NCBI GenBank assembly: GCA_027035575.1
Contig: JALVUQ010000040.1
Coordinates: 1-50,659, forward strand
DNA: 50,659 bases
DNA from: Desulfurellales bacterium
Lineage (GTDB): Bacteria; Campylobacterota_A; Desulfurellia; Desulfurellales; Hippeaceae
Direction of reading: 5' to 3'
Part shown: positions 42,875-50,659 of the stretch, in pieces
Layout of the letters: the number at the start of each line of letters is the position of its first letter
Position numbering within the stretch: position 1 is the first letter of the stretch
Translations under genes and position numbers: made by a program
Notes under the pieces: model-generated
The model's input: only the letters and a program-made list of their open reading frames with translations
Database searches by the model: none
Told to the model about the DNA's origin: nothing

Positions 42875-43378
42875 TTATTCTATAACAACCATTTTTGCAT
42901 CAGCATCAATATTTTCACCGGCTTTTACAAACAGCTCTTTTACCTCTCCGTCTTTAGGGGCTCTTATCTCGTTCTGCATCTTCATAGCTTCCAAAATCAA
43001 AAGAACATCACCCTCTTTGACCTCGTCACCGACCTTAACCTTTACATCGATAATTGCTCCCGGCATCTCCGATTTAATTATCTGTTTGCCTTCAGCCGCT
43101 CCTCCGCCTCGTCTTTCGAGCATCTTTTTCTTCAGCTCGTCCATAACCTCAATTTTAAAAAGGTCGCCTTCGGTTAAGACATTATAAACGCCGTCTTGAT
43201 AATCGACATCGGTTTCATAGGATTTGCCGTTGACTATTAGCGAATATACGCTTGTTTCCGTTAGCTGGGTGTCAACAAGATACGACTTATCGTCAATTGT
43301 AACTTCAAACTTGTTGGCTTCAACCTCTTTCACGTTTACCCTATATTCCACTTTGTCTATATTAGCTACATACGCCAT
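42875..43378 (-). CDS. Biotin carboxyl carrier protein of an acyl-CoA carboxylase
   Basis: This 167-residue protein has a beta-rich N-terminal region (about 1-85) and a Gly/Ala linker (RRGGGAAEGK). A C-terminal biotinyl domain carries the biotinylated Lys in LEAMKM, with GDEVKEGDVLL before it and VKAGENIDADAKMVVIE after. It carries carboxybiotin between the two enzymes encoded just upstream. This format matches the small subunits of propionyl-CoA carboxylase, pyruvate carboxylase type II and methylmalonyl-CoA decarboxylase. It lies 15 bp after the carboxylase subunit and is the last gene of the operon. Confidence 0.9.
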   Translation of the reverse strand: MAYVANIDKVEYRVNVKEVEANKFEVTIDDKSYLVDTQLTETSVYSLIVNGKSYETDVDYQDGVYNVLTEGDLFKIEVMDELKKKMLERRGGGAAEGKQIIKSEMPGAIIDVKVKVGDEVKEGDVLLILEAMKMQNEIRAPKDGEVKELFVKAGENIDADAKMVVIE

Positions 43379-43393
43379 ACCACACCTCTCTTT

Positions 43394-44950
43394 TTAGGTT
43401 GAATACTTATAAATATCGCCGAAACTCGCACCGAACATAGCACTTCTTCTTCCTGACTCTTTCCACGGACTGCCCGAAGCGCAGGTCTCGTTAAATTCAA
43501 CGAGTTTCTTTTTCAGCTCTTTTTCTCTCAAGAACTCTTTTATAGCCGCCGCAGCAATGGCAACCTCAAGAGAACCTTCACGCGGTTGAGGTTTAACCAA
43601 GACCTCTTTATCAATGAAGTCCGTGCTTATGTTGCCGTCTATAAAGTCTTTGTTTCTTAAAACCTTCTGGTGGAAAGGTATAGTTGTTTTTATACCCTTA
43701 ACCACATATTCGTTTAGAGCTCTCTTCATTCTCGCTATGGCATTTTGCCTGTCAACATCCCAGACTATCAGTTTTGCAACCATAGGGTCGTAGTATATGG
43801 GCACTTCGCCTCTTGAATATACGCCGCTATCCACTCTAACGCCTGGTCCTCCCGGCAGTCTCAAGCCCGTTATCAATCCCGGGGATGGCATAAAGTTTTT
43901 ATCCGGGTCTTCGGCATATATACGACACTCCAAAGCGTGACCTATTTGCTTAACGTCTTCCTGTTTGTATGCCAAAGGTTTTCCTTCGGCTATTTCAATC
44001 TGCATTTTTACTATATCAATGCCCGTCACCATCTCCGTAACAGGGTGTTCAACCTGCAGCCTTGTGTTGACCTCCAAAAAGTAGAAGTTCATATCCTTGT
44101 CAACAAGAAATTCAACCGTCCCAACGCTGTCATAATTAGCTGCGGTAACGGCTTTGATAGCGGCATCACCCATTTTGTGTCTGACCTCATCGTTAATAGC
44201 CATTGAGGGTGACTCTTCTATAACCTTTTGATGTCTTCTTTGAATCGAGCATTCCCTTTCATAAAGGTGGATGGCGTTGCCGTGTTTGTCTCTTGCTATC
44301 TGAACCTCAACGTGTCTCGGATTCACGATTGCCTTTTCTATATACATTCTGTCGTCGCCAAAAGCGTTTAGCGCCTCTCCTTTGGCTAAGTCGTAAACAT
44401 CCTTAAACTCCTCTTCGCTTGCTATCAACCTCATCCCTTTTCCGCCGCCGCCTGCCGACGCCTTGAACATTATGGGATATCCGATTTCTTTGGCTCTTGC
44501 CAAAGCATCGTCCAAATCCTTAACAGGGTCTTTCATTCCCGGAACCACGGGAACTTGCGCCTCAATCATTCTTTGCCTTGCCCTGGTTTTATCTCCGAGA
44601 ATGTACATAGATTCGGTGTTCGGACCTATGAACGTTATGTTATTTTCTTCGCAAGCCTTTACAAATTCTGAATTTTCAGCCAAAAAACCGTATCCGGGGT
44701 GAACTGCATCGCACCCGGATTTAAGTGCAACCTCAACTATTTTGTCTATAACAAGATACGACTCCGCAGCCGGAGATGCCCCGATAAAATAGGCTTCATC
44801 CGCATATCTGACATGAAGGGCATTTCTGTCGGCTTCGGAATATACCGTAACCGTCTCTATACCCATTTTTTTGCAGGCACGGGCAATTCTTATTGCAATT
44901 TCACCCCTGTTTGCAATCAAAACCTTTTTGAATTCTTTATAATCAGCCAT
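43394..44950 (-). CDS. Biotin carboxylase subunit of an acyl-CoA carboxylase
   Basis: This 518-residue ATP-grasp enzyme shows KVLIANRGEIAIRIARACKK, HPGYGFLAENSEF, KASAGGGGKGMRLI, the ECSIQRRHQKVIEE segment and EVNTRLQVEHPVTE with catalytic Arg/Glu. It carboxylates biotin with ATP and bicarbonate. It is about 65 residues longer than AccC of fatty acid synthesis. The extra C-terminus (SGSPWKESGRRSAMF) suggests a dedicated propionyl-CoA or acyl-CoA carboxylase alpha subunit. Central gene of the three-gene operon. Confidence 0.93.
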   Translation of the reverse strand: MADYKEFKKVLIANRGEIAIRIARACKKMGIETVTVYSEADRNALHVRYADEAYFIGASPAAESYLVIDKIVEVALKSGCDAVHPGYGFLAENSEFVKACEENNITFIGPNTESMYILGDKTRARQRMIEAQVPVVPGMKDPVKDLDDALARAKEIGYPIMFKASAGGGGKGMRLIASEEEFKDVYDLAKGEALNAFGDDRMYIEKAIVNPRHVEVQIARDKHGNAIHLYERECSIQRRHQKVIEESPSMAINDEVRHKMGDAAIKAVTAANYDSVGTVEFLVDKDMNFYFLEVNTRLQVEHPVTEMVTGIDIVKMQIEIAEGKPLAYKQEDVKQIGHALECRIYAEDPDKNFMPSPGLITGLRLPGGPGVRVDSGVYSRGEVPIYYDPMVAKLIVWDVDRQNAIARMKRALNEYVVKGIKTTIPFHQKVLRNKDFIDGNISTDFIDKEVLVKPQPREGSLEVAIAAAAIKEFLREKELKKKLVEFNETCASGSPWKESGRRSAMFGASFGDIYKYST

Positions 44951-44964
44951 CGTATTACCTCCTT

Positions 44965-46509
44965 TTATAGCGGGATATTCCCGTGTTTCTTTGGAGGATT
45001 GGATTCCCTCTTGTTCTTGGTTAACTCCAAAGCCTGAATAAGTTTTAGTCTTGTATCGGCAGGGTCTATAACCTCATCTATATATCCCAAACCGGCTGCA
45101 ACATAAGGATTTGCAAATTTATCCCTATACATCTGAACCAGTTCGGCTTTCTTTTCAACCGGATTTTCAGCCTCAGCCAATTCTCTTCTAAATAGAATGT
45201 TAACGGCACCGTCAGGTCCCATAACGGCAATTTCTGCTATTGGGTAGGCGTAATTAACATCAGCTCTGAAGTGTTTCGATGCCATAACGTCGTATGCTCC
45301 TCCGTAGGCTTTTCTTGTAATAAGCGTAATCTTAGGAACGGTCGCCTCTGCATATGCAAACAACAATTTTGCTCCGTGAACTATAACGCCGTTGTGCTCC
45401 TGTGCAACACCCGGCATATATCCCGGCTGGTCTTCGAGTGTAATTATGGGTATATTAAACGCATCGCAGAACCTAATAAACCTCGAAGCCTTGATTGCGG
45501 CTTTGTAGTCCAAAGCACCGGCAAAAAACTGGGGTTGATTGGCAACTATGCCGATGGGACGTCCGTTTAGTCTTGCAAAACCGACAATCATATTCTTTGC
45601 GTAATTTTCCTGAATTTCAAAGAAATAACCGTCATCAACAACCTTTTTTATTAAATCTTTCATATTGTACGGCTTGTTTGGGTCTGAGGGAATCAAATCG
45701 TATATAGACTCCTCTCTCCTGTTTGCAGGGTCGTCCGTAGGTTGATACGGAGGGTCTTCCATATTGTTTTGGGGTATGAACTGCAGCAGTTCTTTGACTA
45801 TCATTAAGGCATCTTCATCGTTTTCTGCCGCAAAGTGAGCGACCTGTGTTTTTGTGGTGTGCGCATCGGCGCCGCCAAGCTCTTCTTTTGTTATCTCTTC
45901 TCCCGTAACGGCTTTAATTACATCAGGTCCGGTTATAAACATAAAGCTCGTATTTTTTACCATAATAGTAAAATCCGTAACGGCAGGCGAATATACGGCT
46001 CCACCGGCTGTGGGTCCCATTATAACCGAAATTTGCGGAATAACACCGGATGCCATAACGTTCCTTAGGAAAATATCGGCATAACCGGCTAAGGACTCTA
46101 CACCCTCTTGAATTCTTGCTCCGCCTGAGTCATTCAAACCTATAACGGGAGCACCTGTTTTCATTGCCAAATCCATTATTTTGCATATCTTCTTTGCAAA
46201 AGCTCCCGATAGCGAGCCTCCGAATACGGTGAAATCCTGACTGAATATATAAACAAGCCTTCCGTCTATTGTTCCGTATCCGGTCACGACACCGTCGCCT
46301 AAGATTTTTTGCTTATCCATACCAAAATCTTGACATCTGTGGGTTACAAATTTATCGAATTCAACAAAACTACCCTCATCAAGGAGCAATTTTATCCTCT
46401 CTCTTGCGGTCAATTTTCCTTGGGCGTGCTGCTTTTCTATCCTTTTTTCTCCGCCGCCGAGTTCAGCTTGAGCTTCTAACTCTTTGAGCTTTTCCAGCTT
46501 CTCCTTCAT
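44965..46509 (-). CDS. pccB: Carboxyltransferase subunit of an acyl-CoA carboxylase (PccB type)
   Basis: This 514-residue crotonase-fold carboxyltransferase shows [69 protein letters not shown] and the C-terminal [29 protein letters not shown]. Its close relatives are propionyl-CoA carboxylase beta and methylmalonyl-CoA carboxyltransferase/decarboxylase. No membrane decarboxylase subunit is nearby, which favours propionyl-CoA carboxylase, feeding methylmalonyl-CoA and succinyl-CoA. First gene of the operon, with AGGAGG upstream. Confidence 0.9.
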   Translation of the reverse strand: MKEKLEKLKELEAQAELGGGEKRIEKQHAQGKLTARERIKLLLDEGSFVEFDKFVTHRCQDFGMDKQKILGDGVVTGYGTIDGRLVYIFSQDFTVFGGSLSGAFAKKICKIMDLAMKTGAPVIGLNDSGGARIQEGVESLAGYADIFLRNVMASGVIPQISVIMGPTAGGAVYSPAVTDFTIMVKNTSFMFITGPDVIKAVTGEEITKEELGGADAHTTKTQVAHFAAENDEDALMIVKELLQFIPQNNMEDPPYQPTDDPANRREESIYDLIPSDPNKPYNMKDLIKKVVDDGYFFEIQENYAKNMIVGFARLNGRPIGIVANQPQFFAGALDYKAAIKASRFIRFCDAFNIPIITLEDQPGYMPGVAQEHNGVIVHGAKLLFAYAEATVPKITLITRKAYGGAYDVMASKHFRADVNYAYPIAEIAVMGPDGAVNILFRRELAEAENPVEKKAELVQMYRDKFANPYVAAGLGYIDEVIDPADTRLKLIQALELTKNKRESNPPKKHGNIPL

Positions 46510-46544
46510 ATCTGACCTCCTGTATAAATATATATTCCATCATA

Positions 46545-46573
46545 AATATATACGAACGATATCAAAGTGTCAA
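46545..46573 (-). promoter_or_regulatory. Sigma-70 promoter of the carboxylase operon
   Basis: On the minus strand, a perfect TTGACA (46573-46568), a 17-bp spacer and TATATT (46550-46545), about 36 bp upstream of the pccB-like start. Confidence 0.85.
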
Positions 46574-46681
46574 CGAATTTATTTAATATTGTTTATTGTT
46601 TAGCTAATTATAGTTATAAATTAACAATGAATTAATGATGTAGAGGCTAATATTATATATTATAATTACGATTTCCCCTCT

Positions 46682-46750
46682 TTTTTAGTAATTGCCTCTT
46701 TTTGAACAGTGTTTCCATTCTATTCAAATACCTCTCTTATAATATCTGAA
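46682..46750. repeat. 69-bp direct repeat, copy 1
   Basis: Matches 50591-50659 at 67 of 69 positions in the same orientation. It covers the 3' end of a transposase-like frame and its downstream bases. The repeat may be longer, since copy 2 is cut by the window edge. Confidence 0.9.
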
Positions 46751-46893
46751 TATCTCAATTTTCTTTCTTGATATTTAGAGTCTTTGTCTTTAAAGAATAG
46801 ATAGAGGAATTTTTCTGCGCTATTTTCAGAATGAAAATAGCCTTTTATCCTAAAAGAGTCTTTTAACTCTTTAAAGCACCTCCCAAACACGGA
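46720..46893 (-). pseudogene. Transposase C-terminal remnant
   Basis: A 57-codon frame without a start, bounded upstream by a stop, ending SDIIREVFE. It reads FKELKDSFRIKGYFHSENSA, then EKFLYLFFKDKDSKYQERKL, resembling the C-terminal tail of IS256/mutator-like transposases as far as I can judge by eye. The same end is present at 50629-50659, so it belongs to a repeated element. The rest of the gene is missing. Confidence 0.55.
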
Positions 46894-47055
46894 TTATGCT
46901 CGGCGTCTGCTCTTGTTTGAAAGGTTTTGCTTTCTCTCAAGTAGGAGTTATGGCATACTACCCCCTGCCGCCTTCAAATGAGATGCACAATCTATCTTGT
47001 ACTTTAATATATAGCGCAAAAAGAAAAAAGGCGCAATCAAACCCAAGCAACACAT

Positions 47056-47289
47056 TTGGTTAAAGATTCTCTTTTGAGAGGCTCTGTAAGAAGAGTTAGT
47101 CCGAAAGCTGTTCAATGGACATCGCGTTCAACAAATATATGCAACACGCAAGAACCGTGCACTATTTATATCTATTACGACTATCATATTAAAGATATAT
47201 GGGGACGCTCTCTTGATGCCAACAATGACGGACAGCCGGGCGGTTCAGGCGGTAACTTTTGGTATATAGCAGGCTCGGGTAAACCGTAA
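47056..47289 (+). pseudogene. C-terminal fragment of a secreted surface protein (Big_5-like)
   Basis: The frame is open from about 47008 and ends at 47289; the only start is a TTG with no ribosome-binding site. YIYYDYHIKDIWGRSLDANN followed by DGQPGGSGGNFWYIAGSG matches the end of SbsA/Big_5 Ig-like domains, with their D-x-N-x-D-G calcium-like loop and a Phe-Trp strand. It is probably the tail of a large exported protein whose 5' part was removed by IS activity. Confidence 0.6.
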
Positions 47290-47332
47290 ATTGAGATTGA
47301 TTGAGTTTTTTAAAAATAGAAAAGGTGTGTGT

Positions 47333-47368
47333 AAAAAATAAAAGAGGGAAGAGTCCCCTCCTTTTATT
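47333..47368 (-). terminator. Terminator of the large lipoprotein gene
   Basis: On the minus strand, AATAAAAG-AGGG pairs with CCCT-CTTTTATT with a one-base bulge, followed by TTTTTT. It begins at the stop codon of the lipoprotein gene. Confidence 0.8.
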
Positions 47369-50252
47369 ATTGAGTGTTTGCTGCTTTTGTATAGAAGATT
47401 TTGCAAGAATCATCTGTGTAAGAGCAATAAGTGCCGTACAGCGTATTTCCTATTAAGAGTAAAGGATTGACAAAATATACTCCATATCGATAATCTTGAT
47501 AGTAGCAGCCCTCAGAGGAAGATAGAGTGAATTGTTTTACATCACTGTTTCCTGAGATGTTTTGCAGAGAATCTTTTGTGGGAACAGCAAAAAGGCTTAA
47601 ATAATCCATATTCATTCCGTAGTTCGACGGTGAAACAAAAATACCTGATAAATCTATAAAAACAGGTGGAATAGGGCTATAGTACGTCCAATATACATAA
47701 GTCGTAAAGCTTGAGCAGTCCATTTTGCTTGAATTGTCATTTGTATTAAAACTTATAGTGCAGGTGTGTACAGGCGGTATTTTATTTTTTATGCTGCTGT
47801 CCTCTGTATAAGTGAAATAGAATGCATTTGTGCTGTCAACTGCTCTCAAAAATTTTCCTCCACGGATTCTAATATCGGAAGAGCTAAGTGGTAAAACGTA
47901 AGGCTGTGACAGCTGCGTGATATTGCCATTTTCACCTAATCCAAATAGATATATCTTTGAATCTGTTAAAACAGAAAGTACCTTACCGTCTTGAGATACC
48001 GAAATATCTAAAATTTCTTTCCCCAAACTTTCTCCAAAATTTAATTCAGTCATATTGTCAAGTTCTGTTGTTGATGAGCCGTTATCAAAACCTGTTGGCT
48101 CTATTTTAACAGAGTAAATACTGCTTCCTTCTGCGAAATATAGTTTGTTGGAGACCGGAGAAAATGATAGGCTGTTTACACTATAAGAAAGCTCTCTTAA
48201 TCCAAGTATTGAACTTGACTGTGGCAGTGCAAATTTCCTGTAGCTTTGAGTCTGTAAGTCAATTTTATACAGACTGCCATCACTTGTTGCTGCAAACATC
48301 AAAGAACCATCTTGTGTTATGGTATATGATCGAATGCTTCCGGATAGATGTATAGATAAACTTCCATTATCTAAGCTCGGTATTTTCAGAGATTTAAGGA
48401 AGTAGCCGCTCTTATTGTCCAAGGTTATGTACAGCAGAGAATTATCGGGTGATTTCGCAATAAGGTAGAGATAATCTGTAACGCCGTTAATTATTTTTGA
48501 CTGCAAAGCACCTGAGCTTGACGGCTCTACCTTACTTGCCAGATATGAATCTATAATTATTAAATTGCTCTCGGTTGTTATGTAAATTATGCCGTCTTTT
48601 GCAATCATGTTTTCAATATCAGTATCTGGAGAAAACTTGATGACCGTTTTTTTGTCTTGATAGGTATTTTTGTCTATTATATGCAGGCTGTAACTATAGT
48701 CTTCACTTGAATCCCTTTTAAGAGTATTAAAGTTGGTGCCGATATAGTAATAGTTATTCGAATCACAAGCAGCCGCAGGAACATAATAGCCGCTTGCAAA
48801 TTTTTTAATAACACTTCCGTTGTCAGCATCTATCAAATACAATCCGTTATACGTTGATGCAAGGAGTTTTGCGTTTGAGTCGCACATAGAGATATTTTTT
48901 ACATCCTTAATCGGAGTGTTGTTATCATCAACTACGCTCTTAGGCTGTAATGTGTTTGATACATTATCGTAGCCCGATATATACGACAAAGAACCGTTAT
49001 CAAGCATAAAATATACGGTGTTGTTGTTCGAAACTTTGATTGTAGTTTCGCTATCTACTCCCGATATACTCCAACTTAAGATAGAAGGAGTGGAAAGAGA
49101 TTTTTTATATAAGGTGTAAGAATAAGAGACTTCCATCCCATAATAATCATCAAGCAGATAGTATAAGTTTCCGTTTGCTTGAGTTATGCTGCTAATGGAA
49201 GGTTGCTCGTCTGTATTAGAGTCACTACAATACTGTGTATTCTCCATTAGTTTCATAGATTTGTTATCAAGATTTACTCTATAGATACCGCTACAATAAT
49301 TGTTGCTGCTATTATCAGCATCTACAGACAGATAGATATTTCCGTCATAGATAAAGCCGTCACTCACGTTAGGATCGCTCAAGTTATCGTTTTCAAGTTG
49401 CTGTGTCAGGTCGATAGTTATATTGTCAAAACTGTAATTATCAGAGCTCATTTTTTCTATGTTAAGCATTACATCTTCATTGCTGTAATTGTCATATGTG
49501 TAGTATAGGTAAAAAGTGTTGTTGTCTATATCTATACCGCCGTCACCTTCGTCTTCTGTCAGTTGCTTTTTGTATAGAATTGGAGATGTGATTGGCGCTC
49601 CGTTTCTTATTTCTTTTACCAGATTTAACCAAGCCTTTTGATATCTCTTTTTTAATTTTTTTCTGTCTTTTGCCGGATTGAATGTCAGTAAATCTTCCAT
49701 ATTTGGTTTTTGCGTTGAGTTATCAAATATGTTATTGATGGCATCCTGTATTGCGTTTGATAGGTTATCAGGGTTCCCAAACTGAGATTTAACGGCATTG
49801 CAAACCATATTACTAACGGGTGTGACCTTTATCTCATCGAACCCTTGAATCTCGTCTCCTCTTGCAACAAGGCATAATGTTCCGTAATTAGGTGAGGGCG
49901 GATTGTCTATATTGCCGTCGTCATTTACGTCATAATCCGAACCGCCGCTAACTTCATAAACATACCAATCGTTCGGATTAAGCTCGTTTTGGTATGAGTT
50001 GAAGTATCCGATTTTATCCAATGTCGCGCCTGTCGATGTTGTTGTAGTGTGAATTAACACCTTTGTTCCGTTATCCAATAAATGATACACTTTGACCGTA
50101 GCTCCTCCCAAAGGTCCCAAAGTTGCTTGAGCGTTTTTGGTTGTTGAAGAAGACGAAGAAGATGACGAACCGCCTCCACCACCGCCACAAGAGTACAAAG
50201 CAAGTCCTAAAGACAAAAATAGAACAAAAAATAACCAAATCTTGCGATTCAT
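47367..50252 (-). CDS. Large surface lipoprotein, predicted beta-propeller
   Basis: This 961-residue protein starts with a clear lipoprotein signal (MNRKIWLFFVLFLSLGLAL, Cys in ALYSCGG), followed by a Gly6-Ser8 tether. Residues about 40-160 contain a carboxypeptidase-regulatory-like or Big-type segment (LGPLGGATVKVYHLLDNGTK) with an Asp/Asn-rich DVNDDGNIDNPP loop. From about 215 to the end come repeated strands of the type NGNLYYLLDD, DGSLMFAATSDGSLYKIDL and DGKVLSVLTDSKIYLFG, as in YncE/WD40-like propellers. It is likely anchored in the outer membrane with a sensing or binding role; the ligand is unknown. It has GGAGG before the ATG, its own promoter and terminator, and lies between two copies of a transposase 3' end. 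Confidence 0.8.
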   Translation of the reverse strand: MNRKIWLFFVLFLSLGLALYSCGGGGGGSSSSSSSSTTKNAQATLGPLGGATVKVYHLLDNGTKVLIHTTTTSTGATLDKIGYFNSYQNELNPNDWYVYEVSGGSDYDVNDDGNIDNPPSPNYGTLCLVARGDEIQGFDEIKVTPVSNMVCNAVKSQFGNPDNLSNAIQDAINNIFDNSTQKPNMEDLLTFNPAKDRKKLKKRYQKAWLNLVKEIRNGAPITSPILYKKQLTEDEGDGGIDIDNNTFYLYYTYDNYSNEDVMLNIEKMSSDNYSFDNITIDLTQQLENDNLSDPNVSDGFIYDGNIYLSVDADNSSNNYCSGIYRVNLDNKSMKLMENTQYCSDSNTDEQPSISSITQANGNLYYLLDDYYGMEVSYSYTLYKKSLSTPSILSWSISGVDSETTIKVSNNNTVYFMLDNGSLSYISGYDNVSNTLQPKSVVDDNNTPIKDVKNISMCDSNAKLLASTYNGLYLIDADNGSVIKKFASGYYVPAAACDSNNYYYIGTNFNTLKRDSSEDYSYSLHIIDKNTYQDKKTVIKFSPDTDIENMIAKDGIIYITTESNLIIIDSYLASKVEPSSSGALQSKIINGVTDYLYLIAKSPDNSLLYITLDNKSGYFLKSLKIPSLDNGSLSIHLSGSIRSYTITQDGSLMFAATSDGSLYKIDLQTQSYRKFALPQSSSILGLRELSYSVNSLSFSPVSNKLYFAEGSSIYSVKIEPTGFDNGSSTTELDNMTELNFGESLGKEILDISVSQDGKVLSVLTDSKIYLFGLGENGNITQLSQPYVLPLSSSDIRIRGGKFLRAVDSTNAFYFTYTEDSSIKNKIPPVHTCTISFNTNDNSSKMDCSSFTTYVYWTYYSPIPPVFIDLSGIFVSPSNYGMNMDYLSLFAVPTKDSLQNISGNSDVKQFTLSSSEGCYYQDYRYGVYFVNPLLLIGNTLYGTYCSYTDDSCKIFYTKAANTQ

Positions 50253-50319
50253 AAAACCTCCAATACTAAAAAATTTTAAGTTTTAACAAACTTACCTTAA
50301 ATGTCGTAATATGGGGGCT

Positions 50320-50347
50320 ATTGTATAGTCAATTTTTTTATTGTCAA
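50320..50347 (-). promoter_or_regulatory. Sigma-70 promoter of the large lipoprotein gene
   Basis: On the minus strand, TTGACA (50347-50342), a 16-bp spacer and TACAAT (50325-50320), about 68 bp before the ATG. A second TTGACT lies inside the spacer. Confidence 0.65.
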
Positions 50348-50558
50348 GATATTTTTTATTTTTTATCATACATTTTATTCTTAAATAAAGTTAAAAATAT
50401 TTTATTTTTACAGCACCAGAACGTAGCCTTTATAAATCCAACAACAAAAATCTTTGCGAAAATAATCATAGAATATACAAAAAGTCAGATTATTTTCTGT
50501 TTTTAATCAGGCTTGGGGTAATTTAATTGAAGAAAAATAAGAAACAAGCGGTTTAGAC

Positions 50559-50659
50559 GGTAATGTCAACTTAATTGTGTCACCCCCTCCTTTTTAGTAA
50601 TTGCCTCTTTTTAAGCAGTGTTTCCATTCTATTCAAATACCTCTCTTATAATATCTGAA
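50559..50659 (-). mobile_element. Left end of an IS element, cut by the window edge
   Basis: The last 31 bases (50629-50659) read on the minus strand as the transposase tail SDIIREVFE and a stop, identical to the remnant at 46720. Downstream, GGTAATGTCAAC and TTAATTGTGTCAC (50559-50583) look like an IS256-type terminal inverted repeat. It shares TTGTGTC with the end of the first IS in this window. The body of the element lies outside. Confidence 0.6.
50591..50659. repeat. 69-bp direct repeat, copy 2
   Basis: Same orientation as 46682-46750, with two mismatches (46704 and 46706 against 50613 and 50615), continuing to the window edge. Confidence 0.9.

Larger units (their letters stand above)
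46510..47366. other. Gene-poor, IS-scarred region
   Basis: These 857 bp hold the carboxylase promoter, an AT-rich stretch (46580-46680), a transposase 3' remnant, an unassigned segment (46897-47007) and the tail of a surface-protein gene. Fragments from different genes in different orientations indicate repeated insertion and deletion. Confidence 0.7.
50253..50659. other. AT-rich intergenic region ending in an IS element
   Basis: Contains the lipoprotein promoter (50320-50347) and, to the right, about 200 bp of AT-rich sequence with no gene, then the left tip of an IS element that runs off the window. Confidence 0.6.

Noticed and set aside
46897-47007. Possible extra IS or TnpB-type fragment
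   Set aside because: No reading frame longer than about 30 codons, and no catalytic motif or inverted repeat.

Overview
The window is a low-GC, gene-dense bacterial chromosome segment from a motile Gram-negative organism. Heptose and KDO genes point to lipopolysaccharide, and lipoprotein signals and a flagellin are present. Several features suggest Campylobacterota: the flagellin D0/D1 region resembles Helicobacter/Campylobacter flagellins, CheA carries a C-terminal receiver domain (CheAY), CheV is present, and a CheZ-like phosphatase is encoded. With its low GC and acyl-CoA carboxylase operon, a Desulfurellales member (Hippea/Desulfurella type) is my best guess. This is an inference from protein character; no database search was run.

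Layout. 1-1.7 kb: an IS256-family element whose transposase is cut by one in-frame amber codon, abutting the 3' fragment of a chemoreceptor gene. 1.75-8.3 kb: an MFS transporter, a Maf/MptE-like flagellin-modification protein with TPRs, a flagellin behind a near-consensus sigma-28 promoter, and a thioredoxin-like protein. 8.6-22.8 kb: one long co-directional array (dppC-like permease, rodA, RNase E/G, purB, a soluble PAS histidine kinase, a Cache-HAMP membrane sensor, cheA-cheW-cheV-cheX-cheZ-like-cheY, a dppF-like ATPase, rlmN). Most genes overlap or are spaced by a few bases. 22.8-24.8 kb, minus strand: LysM/NlpC-P60 hydrolase and ruvC. 24.9-29.3 kb: a small unknown protein, a Lon-like protease lacking a P-loop, aroC, aroK and an initiator tRNA with its own promoter and terminator. 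29.4-31.7 kb: a putative lipoprotein and an FKBP isomerase. 31.9-42.8 kb: unknown, dcd, yebC, then a tightly overlapping run glnD - pilZ - pilZ - rfaE1 - kdsB - coaBC - hisD - short N-acetylglutamate synthase - a two-CxxC protein. 42.9-46.5 kb, minus strand: a three-gene biotin-dependent acyl-CoA carboxylase operon with a strong sigma-70 promoter. 46.5-50.7 kb: an IS-scarred region with a large surface lipoprotein between two direct copies of a transposase 3' end, plus a fragment of another surface protein.

Functionally the window centres on motility and environmental sensing: flagellin, its probable glycosylation factor, the full chemotaxis phosphorelay core with two different phosphatase types, and two PilZ proteins. 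Housekeeping genes are interleaved (cell shape, purine, shikimate, histidine, arginine, CoA and LPS precursors). The most unusual items are the apparently split sensor (Cache-HAMP protein plus soluble PAS kinase) in front of cheA, the CheZ-like protein with CheY-docking-like peptides at both ends, the Lon-like protease without a Walker A motif, and the IS-driven remodelling at both window ends. I see no CRISPR array, no rRNA and no obvious defence system.
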